Assembly: GCA_003232015.1 (NCBI GenBank)
Contig: QIKU01000278.1
Span: 1 to 8,319, forward strand
Source: Gammaproteobacteria bacterium
GTDB taxonomy: Bacteria > Pseudomonadota > Gammaproteobacteria > UBA6429
Direction of reading: 5' to 3'
Length of the DNA: 8,319 bases
Positions 1 to 7,089 of this stretch are shown piece after piece; positions within the stretch are counted from its first letter, which is position 1; the number at the start of each line of letters is the position of its first letter. Both the position numbers and the translations under genes were made by a program. The notes below the pieces were generated by a model. The model did not search any database and was not told where the DNA came from. It was given only the letters and a program-made list of their open reading frames with translations.

Positions 1-1340
1 CAATTGGAATATTTTTTATTATTTTACAATATAAATATACCCGCGGGTTTATCGTTGAACGTGCTTCTTTACGTTGGTTAGTATATACCTTGATAACGGG
101 TGATGTTTTATTTTTTATCATTAGTATCATTCCTCTTATTACCAGTTTTGAATTATTACATAAACAATTTTTTTATTGGGTTGCGTTGCTTTGTGTTTAC
201 ATTGGCGTTGCATTAGGGCTTAAAAAATACAAGCTCTTTAAATTAGAATTATGGGCACTTTATTCCTGGGTTTGGATGTTTGGTGGTTTAGTTGTGCTGG
301 GGATGGCTGTGCTGTTAATAGCCCTGTTTAATCTGAGCGTGGTGGTTGCATTATTGTTTTCTATTTTAGCCGTTGGCTGGTTATATTTTCCGTTGCGACA
401 CTGGTTGTGGGAAAATTATGCGTTTGGTCTTAATCGTACGCATTATCAGGAACGCCTTCCCGAGTTATTGGAAATTATTCTTTCCCCTAAAGCGGTGCGT
501 GGTACAAAAGAGCAGTGGGAGTTTTTATTGCGCCAGGTATTTGAGCCAGTGCTTGTTATGCACGATACCGATAATGCTGATGAAATTTTGATTAAAGAAA
601 GTGGTGCCGTACTGCATGTTCCCGAGTTTGAGGGGATTCCTGCTCTGGGTCTGGCGGGTGTGGAACACGGTAGTCGTTTGTTTAATGTTAATGACGTGAG
701 CTTTTTAAACAGTATGATGACATTGTTTAAAAACGCGCAGGTCTTTAAAGGCGAGTATGAACGTGGTGTGCATGAGGAACGAATCCGAATAGCACGCGAC
801 TTGCACGATGATGTTGCTGCAAGGTTACTCACACTTATCCATAAAACAGAAGGCACACCACAGGAACCGCTTGCAAGAGAAGCACTGGTTACCTTGCGCG
901 AGTCGATCAACTCACTCGGAGGGCAAAAAGATCAACCTCTGGATGAGTTGTTGCGTGAATTGCAAGTGGACATTAAATTCCGGTTGGCTGCTGCAGATAT
1001 TAAGTTATACTGGGAACAGGACAGGCGGCTATATAAAAGAACATTATCTTCCCGACAGGCAACAAACTTTAAGCGTGTTTGCCAGGAGCTTGTTAGTAAC
1101 ATACTTAAGCACGCCAATGCCAGTTCAGTTAGAATAGAAATCAGTTTTGTTGCTGGGTTGTTTTCACTTTCAATTTGTGATGATGGTAATAGCAAACTAA
1201 TGAAAGACTGGGTGAAGGGACGTGGTATAAACAATATTCGCACGCGTATTAAGGAGTCGGGTGGCAGTGTGCGCTGGAATCAGCGTATAGTAGAAGAACA
1301 GTTAGCTGGTACTTGTGTTGATATCGCTATTCCAATTTAG
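1..1340 (+). CDS. Membrane sensor histidine kinase, HisKA_3 (NarX/NarL-partner) type; 5' end outside window
   Basis: This is the sensor half of a two-component system, expected to autophosphorylate in the inner membrane and pass phosphate to the adjacent regulator. The frame is open from base 3 with no stop, and the residues before the TTG at 90 already look like the end of one membrane helix plus a basic loop. The TTG is therefore not a credible start and the gene continues leftwards. Four further hydrophobic segments follow (about 81-430). Next comes a soluble linker of perhaps GAF-like character (about 440-740). The dimerisation/phosphoacceptor motif RDLHDDVAARLL has its histidine at 804-806. 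An HATPase_c domain shows the N-box QELVSNILKHANAS (about 1085-1126), DDG (1179-1187) and GRGINNIRTRI (from 1218). All catalytic boxes appear intact. The N-terminal sensing module cannot be seen, so the signal is unknown; a 7TM-DISM-like sensor is possible. The family assignment is firm. Confidence 0.9.
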   Translation, partial: IGIFFIILQYKYTRGFIVERASLRWLVYTLITGDVLFFIISIIPLITSFELLHKQFFYWVALLCVYIGVALGLKKYKLFKLELWALYSWVWMFGGLVVLGMAVLLIALFNLSVVVALLFSILAVGWLYFPLRHWLWENYAFGLNRTHYQERLPELLEIILSPKAVRGTKEQWEFLLRQVFEPVLVMHDTDNADEILIKESGAVLHVPEFEGIPALGLAGVEHGSRLFNVNDVSFLNSMMTLFKNAQVFKGEYERGVHEERIRIARDLHDDVAARLLTLIHKTEGTPQEPLAREALVTLRESINSLGGQKDQPLDELLRELQVDIKFRLAAADIKLYWEQDRRLYKRTLSSRQATNFKRVCQELVSNILKHANASSVRIEISFVAGLFSLSICDDGNSKLMKDWVKGRGINNIRTRIKESGGSVRWNQRIVEEQLAGTCVDIAIPI

Positions 1341-1379
1341 TATGTTGAATTGGAGCGTGGGTATGTTAAGGATGAATAA

Positions 1380-2024
1380 ATGAAAACGGCGTTGTTGTTA
1401 GAAGATTTTGAAGAAACACGAACCTGGTTAGCCTGTATTGTTCGTGCCGCTTTTGATGAAATTAAAATATTTGAAGCGGCAACGTTAGAGCAAGCCCGAA
1501 TTATTCTAAAAAATGAAAAGATTGATCTGGCTCTGGTCGATATCAGCTTACCGGATGGAAATGGTGTTGAGTTTGTTGTTGATGTTATGCGAGCTTCCCC
1601 TGAAACCTATTGCGTGATGGCCACCATTTTTGATGATGATGCACATATTTTCCCCGCATTAAGAGCCGGGGCTCAGGGTTATTTATTAAAAGAACAAAGC
1701 ACCAGTGATTTTATCACTGCTTTGCAGGGTATTATCAAAGGTGAGCCACCGCTATCGCCAGCCATTGCACGTAAAATGATGTCCTATTTTTCTGCCGATG
1801 GAGCCGATGATAAGCCGAACAAACTTTCTGGACGCGAAACAGAAATATTAACCTTGATTGCAAAGGGGCTAAAACGTAACGAGGTGGCCAGCTTGCTGGA
1901 GCTTAGCCCCAATACCGTTGCGGCACATTTAAAGCGTGTTTATAACAAATTAAATGTATCGACGCGAGCCGAGGCAACCATGGAGGCTCTACGAATGGGG
2001 CTGGTCAATGTGGGTGCAGAGTAA
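1380..2024 (+). CDS. NarL/LuxR-family response regulator
   Basis: This is a cytoplasmic DNA-binding response regulator of 214 residues, the usual length for the family. The N-terminal receiver domain (about 1-115) has the acidic pair E8/D9, phosphoacceptor D54 in LVDISLPDG, T82 in the MATIFDDD strand and the conserved K104 in YLLKE. The C-terminal LuxR/GerE helix-turn-helix covers about 148-206 (LSGRETEIL, then the NEVASLLELSPNTVAAHLKR recognition region). The ATG is preceded by AAGGA at 1368-1372 with 7-nt spacing, which supports this start. The gene follows the HisKA_3 kinase by 39 bp on the same strand; HisKA_3 kinases normally pair with NarL-type regulators, so the two very probably form one operon and one phosphorelay. 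Target genes are not evident. The next gene, alaS, has its own putative promoter and is not an obvious target. Confidence 0.93.
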   Translation: MKTALLLEDFEETRTWLACIVRAAFDEIKIFEAATLEQARIILKNEKIDLALVDISLPDGNGVEFVVDVMRASPETYCVMATIFDDDAHIFPALRAGAQGYLLKEQSTSDFITALQGIIKGEPPLSPAIARKMMSYFSADGADDKPNKLSGRETEILTLIAKGLKRNEVASLLELSPNTVAAHLKRVYNKLNVSTRAEATMEALRMGLVNVGAE

Positions 2025-2065
2025 CCAGTTTAGCGTCTGTTTTAAATAATTACCTTCATTTTGCG

Positions 2066-2094
2066 CTGCTTCACACGCTGAAATAGCATATAAT
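2066..2094 (+). promoter_or_regulatory. Putative alaS promoter
   Basis: A perfect TATAAT -10 hexamer lies at 2089-2094 in the gap between the response regulator and alaS. The position 17 bp upstream (2066-2071, CTGCTT) is a poor -35, so this would be a -10-driven or activated promoter. Transcription would begin near 2101, giving a leader of about 47 nt. No convincing terminator for the upstream pair is visible in the same gap, so some readthrough is possible. Confidence 0.5.
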
Positions 2095-2147
2095 TGCCTG
2101 CTTGAACTATCCCAAATGATTGAAACCAATAGTTAAAAATAAAGTTT

Positions 2148-4760
2148 ATGAAAACCAGCGCAGATATTCGAACAGCCTTCCTTGAGTTTTTTCATTCCCG
2201 GCAACATGAAGTTGTAGCTTCAAGTTCGTTGGTGCCTGGTAATGATCCTACCTTGCTTTTTACCAATGCGGGTATGGTGCAGTTTAAAGATGTTTTTCTG
2301 GGACAGGACAAGCGCTCTTATACACGCGCAACCTCGTCACAACGCTGTGTTCGAGCCGGTGGCAAGCATAACGATTTGGAAAACGTTGGTTATACCGCGC
2401 GGCATCATACTTTTTTCGAAATGCTGGGTAATTTTAGTTTTGGTGATTATTTTAAGCGTGAAGCTATTCAGTATGCATGGGAATTTTTAACGCAAGAAAT
2501 GGCGCTGCCAGCTGATAAGCTCTGGATTACTGTATACGAGGAAGACGATGAGGCTGCCGATATCTGGTTAAAAGAATTGAAGGTGGATCCTGCACGCTTC
2601 AGTCGTATTGGCGCAAAGGATAACTTCTGGTCAATGGGCGATACCGGGCCTTGCGGGCCTTGTTCCGAGATTTTTTACGACCATGGTGAAGACATTCCAG
2701 GCGGCCCACCGGGTACACCGGAAGAAGATGGTGATCGCTATATCGAGATCTGGAACCTGGTTTTTATGCAATACGATCGCGACAGTGAAGGCAAGCTAAC
2801 GCCTTTACCGAAACCATCAGTGGATACCGGTATGGGGCTCGAACGCCTGGTCGCCATTATGCAAAATGGCCATAGCAATTACGACATTGATTTATTCCAG
2901 GCACTGATTAAAGCCACGGCAAAATTCACAAAGTGTAAAGACCTGACTAATAACTCGCTAAAAGTCATCGCTGATCATATTCGTTCCTGTAGTTTTATGA
3001 TTGTCGATGGGATTATTCCGTCGAATGAAGGCCGTGGTTATGTATTGCGCCGTATTATTCGCCGTGCAATCCGTCATGGCCATAAGCTTGGTATGCGTGA
3101 AAGCTTCTTTTATAAGTTGGTGACCGCCCTTGTTGAACAAATGGGTGAGGCGTATCCTGAATTAGCGAAAATGCAGTCGCAAGTTGAAAAAGTATTAAAA
3201 CAGGAAGAGCTGCGTTTTGCAGAAACACTCGATCAAGGTATGGTGATTTTAGAACAAACTATTGCTGAGCTTACGACTAAAGAAATTCCGGGTGAGATGG
3301 TGTTTAAACTTTATGACACCTATGGCTTTCCGTATGACCTGACTGCCGACATTGCACGTGAGCGTGGTTTAACCGTTGATAAAAAAGGTTTTGATCAAGC
3401 AATGGATGCACAACGTGAGCGTGCCCGTTCGGCCAAATCCTTTTCGGCGGACTACAGTCAGTCGATTAATATTGATGGTGCAACAGAATTTACCGGTTAT
3501 TCCGTATTAAAAGACAGCGGCAACATTATCGCCTTACTGAAAGACGGTGAAGCGGTTGAACAGTTAAATGAAGGTGAGCAAGGCATGTTGATCATGGATC
3601 AAACCCCTTTCTATGCTGAATCCGGCGGACAGGTAGGCGACCATGGTGAGCTTGTTGACATAGCATCGGGTAATAGCCTCTTTAGCGTTACCGATACACA
3701 AAAACAAGGCAAAGTATTTGTGCATATTGGCTGCGTTACGCAGGGTAGCCTGAAAGTCGGCGATACTCTGGAGGCCTTTGTTGACGAGTCGGAACGGCAG
3801 CAAATAGCCGAACATCATTCCGCAACCCACTTAATGCATGCTGCTTTGCGTGATGTATTAGGTGAGCATGTTCAACAAAAAGGCTCACTGGTGGATGCCG
3901 AGAAATTACGTTTCGACTTTTCACATTTTGAACCAATCACCGCCGAGCAGCTTGCTCAAATTGAAGCATTGGTGAACACCCATATCCGTTGCAACCATGA
4001 TGTGGAAACAAAAATAATGTCGCAGGACGAAGCCATTGCATCGGGTGCCATGGCGCTGTTCGGTGAAAAATACGGTGACAGTGTGCGAGTATTAAATATG
4101 GGGGACTTCTCGATTGAACTCTGTGGCGGCACGCACGTTCAACGAACCGGTGACCTTGGTATTTTTAAAATCACCAGCGAAACAGGGGTTGCAGCGGGCG
4201 TTCGACGTATTGAAGCGGTTGCGGGTGCCAAAGGTTTACAATGGGTTGAACAAGGCGAAGAAGCATTAACGCATATTGCCGGTTTGGTAAAAAGTAATCG
4301 TGACAATGCCGCGCAAAAAGTGGAACAACTTTTATCGCAAAACCGTAAACTGGAAAAAGAACTGGAAAAGCTAAAAGCTAAAATGGCCAGTAGCCAGGGC
4401 AGCGACCTCGCAGCTCAGGCCGAAGACATTGCGGGTATTAAAGTTCTGGCGGTAAAATTAGACGGAGCGGATGTAAAAGTATTACGCGAAACACTTGACC
4501 AACTTAAAAACAAACTAGGCACGTCAGCAGTCGTTTTAGCCGCTGTAAATGGTGATAAAGTGAGCATTGTGGCGGGTGTGTCAAAAGACAAAACAGATGT
4601 GATTAAGGCCGGGGATCTGGTCAATGTGGTTGCAGAACAAGTCGGTGGCCGTGGAGGCGGCCGACCTGATATGGCACAAGCTGGTGGTAACAAGCCTGCC
4701 AGTTTAGATGGGGCTTTAAAGCTGGTGCCGGGTTGGGTAAAAGAGCAAATAGGGACATAA
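2148..4760 (+). CDS. alaS: Alanine--tRNA ligase (AlaRS)
   Basis: This cytoplasmic enzyme charges tRNA-Ala with alanine using ATP and hydrolyses mischarged Ser- and Gly-tRNA-Ala. At 870 residues it is close to the roughly 876 of E. coli. The N-terminal class II catalytic domain shows [19 protein letters not shown], the motif 2 region [20 protein letters not shown] and motif 3 GMGLER at 228-233. The editing domain carries the zinc/editing residues H557-x3-H561 and C659-x3-H663 (CGGTH). A coiled coil rich in E, K and L (about 715-750) leads to the C-Ala/DHHA1 domain with the glycine-rich [15 protein letters not shown] starting at G833. All key residues are present. The ATG matches the family N-terminus ([15 protein letters not shown]), although the ribosome-binding site is weak (only an AAAG-like stretch). 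The alaS-lysC-csrA order is conserved in related gammaproteobacteria. Confidence 0.98.
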   Translation: MKTSADIRTAFLEFFHSRQHEVVASSSLVPGNDPTLLFTNAGMVQFKDVFLGQDKRSYTRATSSQRCVRAGGKHNDLENVGYTARHHTFFEMLGNFSFGDYFKREAIQYAWEFLTQEMALPADKLWITVYEEDDEAADIWLKELKVDPARFSRIGAKDNFWSMGDTGPCGPCSEIFYDHGEDIPGGPPGTPEEDGDRYIEIWNLVFMQYDRDSEGKLTPLPKPSVDTGMGLERLVAIMQNGHSNYDIDLFQALIKATAKFTKCKDLTNNSLKVIADHIRSCSFMIVDGIIPSNEGRGYVLRRIIRRAIRHGHKLGMRESFFYKLVTALVEQMGEAYPELAKMQSQVEKVLKQEELRFAETLDQGMVILEQTIAELTTKEIPGEMVFKLYDTYGFPYDLTADIARERGLTVDKKGFDQAMDAQRERARSAKSFSADYSQSINIDGATEFTGYSVLKDSGNIIALLKDGEAVEQLNEGEQGMLIMDQTPFYAESGGQVGDHGELVDIASGNSLFSVTDTQKQGKVFVHIGCVTQGSLKVGDTLEAFVDESERQQIAEHHSATHLMHAALRDVLGEHVQQKGSLVDAEKLRFDFSHFEPITAEQLAQIEALVNTHIRCNHDVETKIMSQDEAIASGAMALFGEKYGDSVRVLNMGDFSIELCGGTHVQRTGDLGIFKITSETGVAAGVRRIEAVAGAKGLQWVEQGEEALTHIAGLVKSNRDNAAQKVEQLLSQNRKLEKELEKLKAKMASSQGSDLAAQAEDIAGIKVLAVKLDGADVKVLRETLDQLKNKLGTSAVVLAAVNGDKVSIVAGVSKDKTDVIKAGDLVNVVAEQVGGRGGGRPDMAQAGGNKPASLDGALKLVPGWVKEQIGT

Positions 4761-4804
4761 TCGGCTTAAAAAAGGAAATGTCGGATTTAAACACAGGGTT
4801 CAGG

Positions 4805-4833
4805 GTGCATTTTTTAGCCAATTTCGGTAGAAT
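4805..4833 (+). promoter_or_regulatory. Putative lysC promoter
   Basis: A good -10 hexamer TAGAAT (4828-4833) sits 17 bp after a weak -35 (GTGCAT, 4805-4810) in the 137-bp gap between alaS and lysC. A small A+T-rich hairpin with 7-bp arms (CTTTAAT/ATTAAAG, 4847-4863) would lie in the resulting leader. I see no lysine-riboswitch-scale structure here, and the gap is too short for one. There is no clear terminator after alaS, so lysC may also receive readthrough. Confidence 0.4.
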
Positions 4834-4897
4834 GTGTCCAATTCTTCTTTAATTTCATTAAAGTAACCGTTAACTTGCGCCTTTTCAGGGGAGGGGC

Positions 4898-6136
4898 ATG
4901 GCTTTATTAGTGCAAAAATTTGGTGGGACGTCGGTCGGCACGGTTGATAAAATCGAAAAAATAGCCGATAAATTGCTTGAAGCTCAGAAAGCGGGCAATA
5001 GTGTGGTTGCTGTCGTCTCGGCGATGAGCGGTGAAACCAACCGTCTTATTGAGCTCGCCAGGCAAATTACCCCTGAACCGAATGCACGTGAATATGATGT
5101 GTTAGTATCCACTGGTGAACAAGTGACCATTGCGCTACTTAGCATGGCATTACATGCTCGTGGCGTCGATGCGCGTTCTTATACCGGCGCACAGGTTAAA
5201 ATATTAACCGACGGCTCGCATACCAAAGCACGTATTATGGAAATTGATGATGCGTCGATGCAATCTGACCTTGAGAATGGTCGGGTAATCGTGGTTGCCG
5301 GTTTTCAGGGCGTTGACCAAAACGGGAACATTACGACTTTAGGTCGTGGTGGCTCAGATACAACGGCCGTTGCTTTGGCTGCGGCATTAAAAGCCGACGA
5401 GTGCCAAATTTTTACCGATGTGGACGGAGTTTACACCACCGACCCAAGAGTAGAGCCGAATGCACGCCGTTTAGGCCGCATCACATTCGAAGAAATGCTG
5501 GAAATGGCCAGTTTAGGCTCGAAAGTATTACAGATTAGAGCGGTGGAATTTGCTGGGAAGTACAATGTTCCCTTAAGAGTGTTGTCTTCATTTGAAGACG
5601 GCCCCGGCACATTAATTAGCTATGAACAAAGAACTGAGGGTGAAACAATGGAACAGCCTGTTATTTCAGGTATTGCATTTAATCGTGACGAAGCCAAATT
5701 AACGATTTTAGGCGTGCCCGATATGCCCGGTGTGGCTTATCAGATATTAGGCCCGATCAGCGATGCAAACATTGAAGTGGATATGATTATCCAGAACGTG
5801 GGTGCCGATAGCACCACCGATTTTACCTTTACCGTACACAGAAATGACTACGATAAAGCATTAAAGATTTTGCAGGAAATTGCAAAAGCAGTGGATGCAC
5901 GTGAAGTGGTTGGTGATGCCGCCATTGTGAAAGTATCCATTGTTGGCGTAGGTATGCGCTCACATGCAGGTATCGCAAGTAAAATGTTCAAGGCATTGTC
6001 GGACGAAGCGATTAATATACGTATGATATCAACATCGGAAATTAAAATTTCAGTGGTTATCGATGAAAAATATCTGGAATTGGGTGTGCGCACGTTGCAT
6101 GCCGCATTTGGACTTGCTGAACCAGCAAGTAATTGA
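4898..6136 (+). CDS. lysC: Aspartate kinase (aspartokinase), ACT-regulated
   Basis: This cytoplasmic enzyme phosphorylates aspartate with ATP, the first committed step to diaminopimelate, lysine, threonine and methionine. It is 412 residues long, the monofunctional size found in Pseudomonas and Gram-positives rather than the longer E. coli LysC. The amino-acid kinase domain (about 1-240) shows KFGGTS at 7-12, STGEQ at 71-75, GRGGSDTTA at 149-157 and [12 protein letters not shown] at 173-184. Two C-terminal ACT domains (about 266-330 and 345-405, the second containing STSEIKIS) are the usual site of feedback inhibition by lysine and/or threonine. A purine-rich ribosome-binding site (GGGGAGGGG, 4888-4896) lies unusually close to the ATG. 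It is followed by csrA at a distance of 139 bp. It is intact, with no sign of transfer. Confidence 0.97.
   Translation: MALLVQKFGGTSVGTVDKIEKIADKLLEAQKAGNSVVAVVSAMSGETNRLIELARQITPEPNAREYDVLVSTGEQVTIALLSMALHARGVDARSYTGAQVKILTDGSHTKARIMEIDDASMQSDLENGRVIVVAGFQGVDQNGNITTLGRGGSDTTAVALAAALKADECQIFTDVDGVYTTDPRVEPNARRLGRITFEEMLEMASLGSKVLQIRAVEFAGKYNVPLRVLSSFEDGPGTLISYEQRTEGETMEQPVISGIAFNRDEAKLTILGVPDMPGVAYQILGPISDANIEVDMIIQNVGADSTTDFTFTVHRNDYDKALKILQEIAKAVDAREVVGDAAIVKVSIVGVGMRSHAGIASKMFKALSDEAINIRMISTSEIKISVVIDEKYLELGVRTLHAAFGLAEPASN
5648..6136 (+). other. Possible internal translation start in lysC giving a separate regulatory (beta) subunit
   Basis: An in-frame ATG, codon 251 of lysC, is preceded by GAGGG at 5636-5640 with 7-nt spacing, at the linker between the kinase and ACT domains. 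Translation from here would make a 162-residue protein holding only the two ACT domains. The same arrangement, with a beta subunit starting near residue 250, is known for Corynebacterium and Bacillus aspartokinases, which are alpha2beta2. Whether the site is used here is inference. Confidence 0.4.
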
Positions 6137-6200
6137 TTTTTATATTGTTTAATAGATTTAAATAAAATTTTAAAGTTTTAGATTATCCTGTCGATAAATG

Positions 6201-6266
6201 AAGGAAGCGAACTAAGTTGCGGCAAGGAACGCAGCACTCGTGCAGGTAATCAGATTATTGAAGGAG
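6201..6266 (+). promoter_or_regulatory. csrA leader with three AGGA motifs: candidate CsrA autoregulation sites and ribosome-binding site
   Basis: The 139-bp gap before csrA begins with a very A+T-rich stretch (about 6137-6188) that probably holds a promoter I cannot place with confidence. Three AGGA motifs follow, with GGA cores at 6203-6205, 6226-6228 and 6263-6265. The middle one sits in the 8-nt loop of a hairpin (TTGCG 6217-6221 pairing with CGCAG 6230-6234). The last is the Shine-Dalgarno itself (AGGAG, 6262-6266, 9 nt before the ATG). CsrA/RsmA binds GGA in hairpin loops and represses by covering ribosome-binding sites, so this leader looks like a self-repression target. Confidence 0.55.
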
Positions 6267-6275
6267 ACAGCTTAA

Positions 6276-6497
6276 ATGCTAATTTTAACAAGACGTGTGG
6301 GTGAAACATTAATGATCGGTGACGAAGTAACCGTAACCGTTCTCGGTGTAAAAGGTAATCAGGTACGTATTGGTGTGAATGCACCCAAAGAAATATCCGT
6401 TCATCGTGAAGAAATATATGAACGCATAAAAAATGAAAAGAAGGCAGAAAATGCAGAAAGTAATGAACCCAGTAACGAACCCAATGGTAATGTATAG
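6276..6497 (+). CDS. csrA: Carbon storage regulator / translational regulator CsrA (RsmA)
   Basis: CsrA is a small dimeric RNA-binding protein that binds GGA motifs in mRNA leaders and controls translation and stability of messages for carbon storage, motility, biofilm and secondary metabolism. It is normally countered by small RNAs of the CsrB/RsmZ type, none of which is seen here. The core ([10 protein letters not shown] at 1-10 through HREEIYERI at about 43-51) is canonical, with the RNA-contacting L4, R6, R7 and R44 all present. At 73 residues it is longer than the 61 of E. coli CsrA. The extra tail is acidic and asparagine-rich and contains a short tandem repeat (SNEPSNEP), encoded by near-identical 12-bp units at about 6460-6483. 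The start is supported by AGGAG at 6262-6266. Its position after lysC and before tRNA-Ser/tRNA-Arg matches conserved synteny. Confidence 0.98.
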   Translation: MLILTRRVGETLMIGDEVTVTVLGVKGNQVRIGVNAPKEISVHREEIYERIKNEKKAENAESNEPSNEPNGNV

Positions 6498-6553
6498 TTA
6501 TTAAAGGTTTTTTGCTAAATTCACTTTACCTTAACCGGTAGCCCTAGTATCCT

Positions 6554-6605
6554 TTGCATCCCCAACTTGTAGCCACTTTAGTGGAAATAACTTGGGGATT
6601 TGCAA
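6554..6605 (+). other. Stem-loop between csrA and tRNA-Ser
   Basis: ATCCCCAA (6558-6565) pairs perfectly with TTGGGGAT (6592-6599). The stem extends past a 2-nt bulge by TTGC (6554-6557) with GCAA (6602-6605), and an inner hairpin CCAC-TTTA-GTGG (6573-6584) sits in the loop. No uridine tract follows, so it is not a classic intrinsic terminator. It could protect the csrA mRNA 3' end, help separate the mRNA from the tRNA precursor, or mark a processing site. It shows that csrA and tRNA-Ser may share one transcript, since no strong promoter is visible before the tRNA. Confidence 0.5.
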
Positions 6606-6634
6606 TTTAAAACAACCCATTAAATTCAATATCT

Positions 6635-6724
6635 GGAGAGCTGGCCGAGTGGCTGAAGGCGCGCCCCTGCTAAGGGCGTATAGGGTTAAACCTATCGAGG
6701 GTTCGAATCCCTCGCTCTCCGCCA
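6635..6724 (+). tRNA. tRNA-Ser(GCU)
   Basis: This is a 90-nt class II tRNA with encoded CCA that reads AGC/AGU serine codons. The acceptor stem GGAGAGC/GCTCTCC has 7 bp with discriminator G and CCA at 6722-6724. The D-arm contains GGCCGAGTGGCTGAAGGC, as in bacterial tRNA-Ser. The anticodon arm CGCCC-CTGCTAA-GGGCG places GCT at 6669-6671. A long variable arm (TAGG-GTTAAA-CCTA) and T-arm CGAGGG-TTCGAAT-CCCTCG complete the fold. It corresponds in position and type to serV downstream of csrA in E. coli. Only a weak promoter-like pair (TTGCAA 6600-6605, TAAATT 6621-6626, 15-bp spacing) is seen, so co-transcription with csrA is likely. Confidence 0.97.
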
Positions 6725-6740
6725 TATTTCTATATTACAC

Positions 6741-6766
6741 ATTATCTGTTTTTGCTTGCAGATAAT
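6741..6766 (+). terminator. Hairpin downstream of tRNA-Ser, possible weak terminator
   Basis: ATTATCTG (6741-6748) and CAGATAAT (6759-6766) form an 8-bp perfect stem with a 10-nt loop, beginning 17 nt after the tRNA CCA. Only a short TTTA follows and the stem is A+T-rich, so termination would be inefficient. It may instead guide 3' processing of the tRNA precursor. Confidence 0.35.
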
Positions 6767-6774
6767 TTAGTAGT

Positions 6775-6790
6775 ATTCGAACCCTCGATA
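6775..6790 (-). repeat. Inverted copy of the tRNA-Ser T-arm
   Basis: The 16 bases ATTCGAACCCTCGATA are the exact reverse complement of 6693-6708, which cover the 5' side and loop of the tRNA-Ser T-arm. In a common transcript the two could pair over 16 bp and compete with the tRNA fold. The exact length of the match makes chance unlikely, but the origin is unknown. Confidence 0.75.
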
Positions 6791-6814
6791 AAATTAAAAT
6801 AAGTGGTTTGACAA

Positions 6815-6864
6815 GGTGTGGAACACCGCAGAACAGCGTCATATGACGCTGGCCCCGTTAGGGG
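6815..6864 (+). repeat. Cluster of three compact inverted repeats
   Basis: Three inverted repeats follow one another within 50 bp. They are GGTGT/ACACC (6815-6827, 3-nt loop), the perfect 18-bp palindrome CAGCGTCATATGACGCTG (6834-6851), and CCCC-GTTA-GGGG (6853-6864). The local G+C content is higher than in the flanks. The cluster lies inside the segment bounded by the tRNA-Ser 3' end and its duplicate and looks like the body of a small mobile or structural element. I do not recognise the family. Confidence 0.6.
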
Positions 6865-6883
6865 TGAGCCGCAGGCGAATAAT

Positions 6884-6902
6884 CCTCGCTCTCCGCCATA
6901 TT
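6884..6902 (+). repeat. Direct duplicate of the tRNA-Ser 3' end (att-like)
   Basis: CCTCGCTCTCCGCCATATT at 6884-6902 is a 19-bp exact copy of 6710-6728, that is the T-stem 3' strand, acceptor 3' strand, discriminator, CCA and the next four bases of tRNA-Ser. A shorter match (CGAAT) precedes both copies with a 2-bp offset. No tRNA 5' half accompanies it, so it is not a second tRNA gene. Site-specific integration into tRNA 3' ends leaves exactly this pattern; a 174-bp spacing means only a mini-element or a deletion scar remains. Confidence 0.65.
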
Positions 6903-6909
6903 CAAGTCG

Positions 6910-6964
6910 TCATTGCGAGAAAACATAGAAAAATCGCTATTTTTCTATGTTGACGCGGCAATCT
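6910..6964 (+). repeat. ATTGCGAG-type palindromic intergenic repeat
   Basis: The ends TCATTGCGAG (from 6910) and CGCGGCAATC (to about 6963) are partly complementary (ATTGC 6912-6916 with GCAAT 6958-6962). They flank a perfect 13-bp stem AACATAGAAAAAT/ATTTTTCTATGTT (6922-6934 and 6939-6951) with a CGCT loop. ATTGCGAG...CGGCAAT termini recall a palindromic repeat that is dispersed in many bacterial genomes; here the usual centre seems replaced by an A+T-rich stem. The family assignment is from memory of the motif. Confidence 0.5.
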
Positions 6965-7047
6965 AAAGCCAAATCGTCAGCCCCCATGCTCTTCTATTTC
7001 ATCCCCTTTTTTATTTCATAATATCACGGATTACTCAGGTCAAATTC

Positions 7048-7076
7048 TTGACAAAGCCAGGTGATCTAAGCATAAT
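7048..7076 (+). promoter_or_regulatory. Strong sigma-70 promoter of tRNA-Arg
   Basis: The -35 is a perfect TTGACA (7048-7053) and the -10 is CATAAT (7071-7076, one mismatch) with optimal 17-bp spacing. Transcription would start near 7083, about 7 nt before the mature tRNA, as expected for a stable-RNA gene. This indicates that tRNA-Arg is transcribed independently of csrA and tRNA-Ser, possibly because the inserted DNA between the two tRNAs separated them. Confidence 0.85.
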
Positions 7077-7089
7077 TCGCGGCTCTTAA

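Noticed and set aside
90..92. TTG at 90 as the start of the histidine kinase
   Set aside because: The frame is open upstream to base 3 and encodes a hydrophobic segment and basic loop continuous with the membrane domain; TTG has no Shine-Dalgarno. The gene is truncated by the window edge.
4415..4821. Minus-strand open frames over the 3' end of alaS and the following gap
   Set aside because: They are antisense shadows of alaS with no ribosome-binding site or recognisable domain.
4761..4897. Riboswitch or attenuator upstream of lysC
   Set aside because: The gap is 137 bp with only a 7-bp A+T hairpin; it is too short and unstructured for a lysine riboswitch and has no terminator/antiterminator pair.
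6531..6725. 64-codon minus-strand open frame covering tRNA-Ser (MAESEGFEPSIG...)
   Set aside because: It is the antisense of the tRNA-Ser gene. This kind of peptide is a common mis-annotation over tRNA-Ser genes and has no independent support.
6808..6813. Perfect TTGACA as a -35 element between the tRNAs
   Set aside because: No acceptable -10 hexamer lies 16-18 bp downstream (the sequence there is G+C-rich palindrome).
6884..6902. A second, degenerate tRNA-Ser gene
   Set aside because: Only the 3' terminal portion is present; no acceptor 5' strand, D-arm or anticodon arm can be found upstream.
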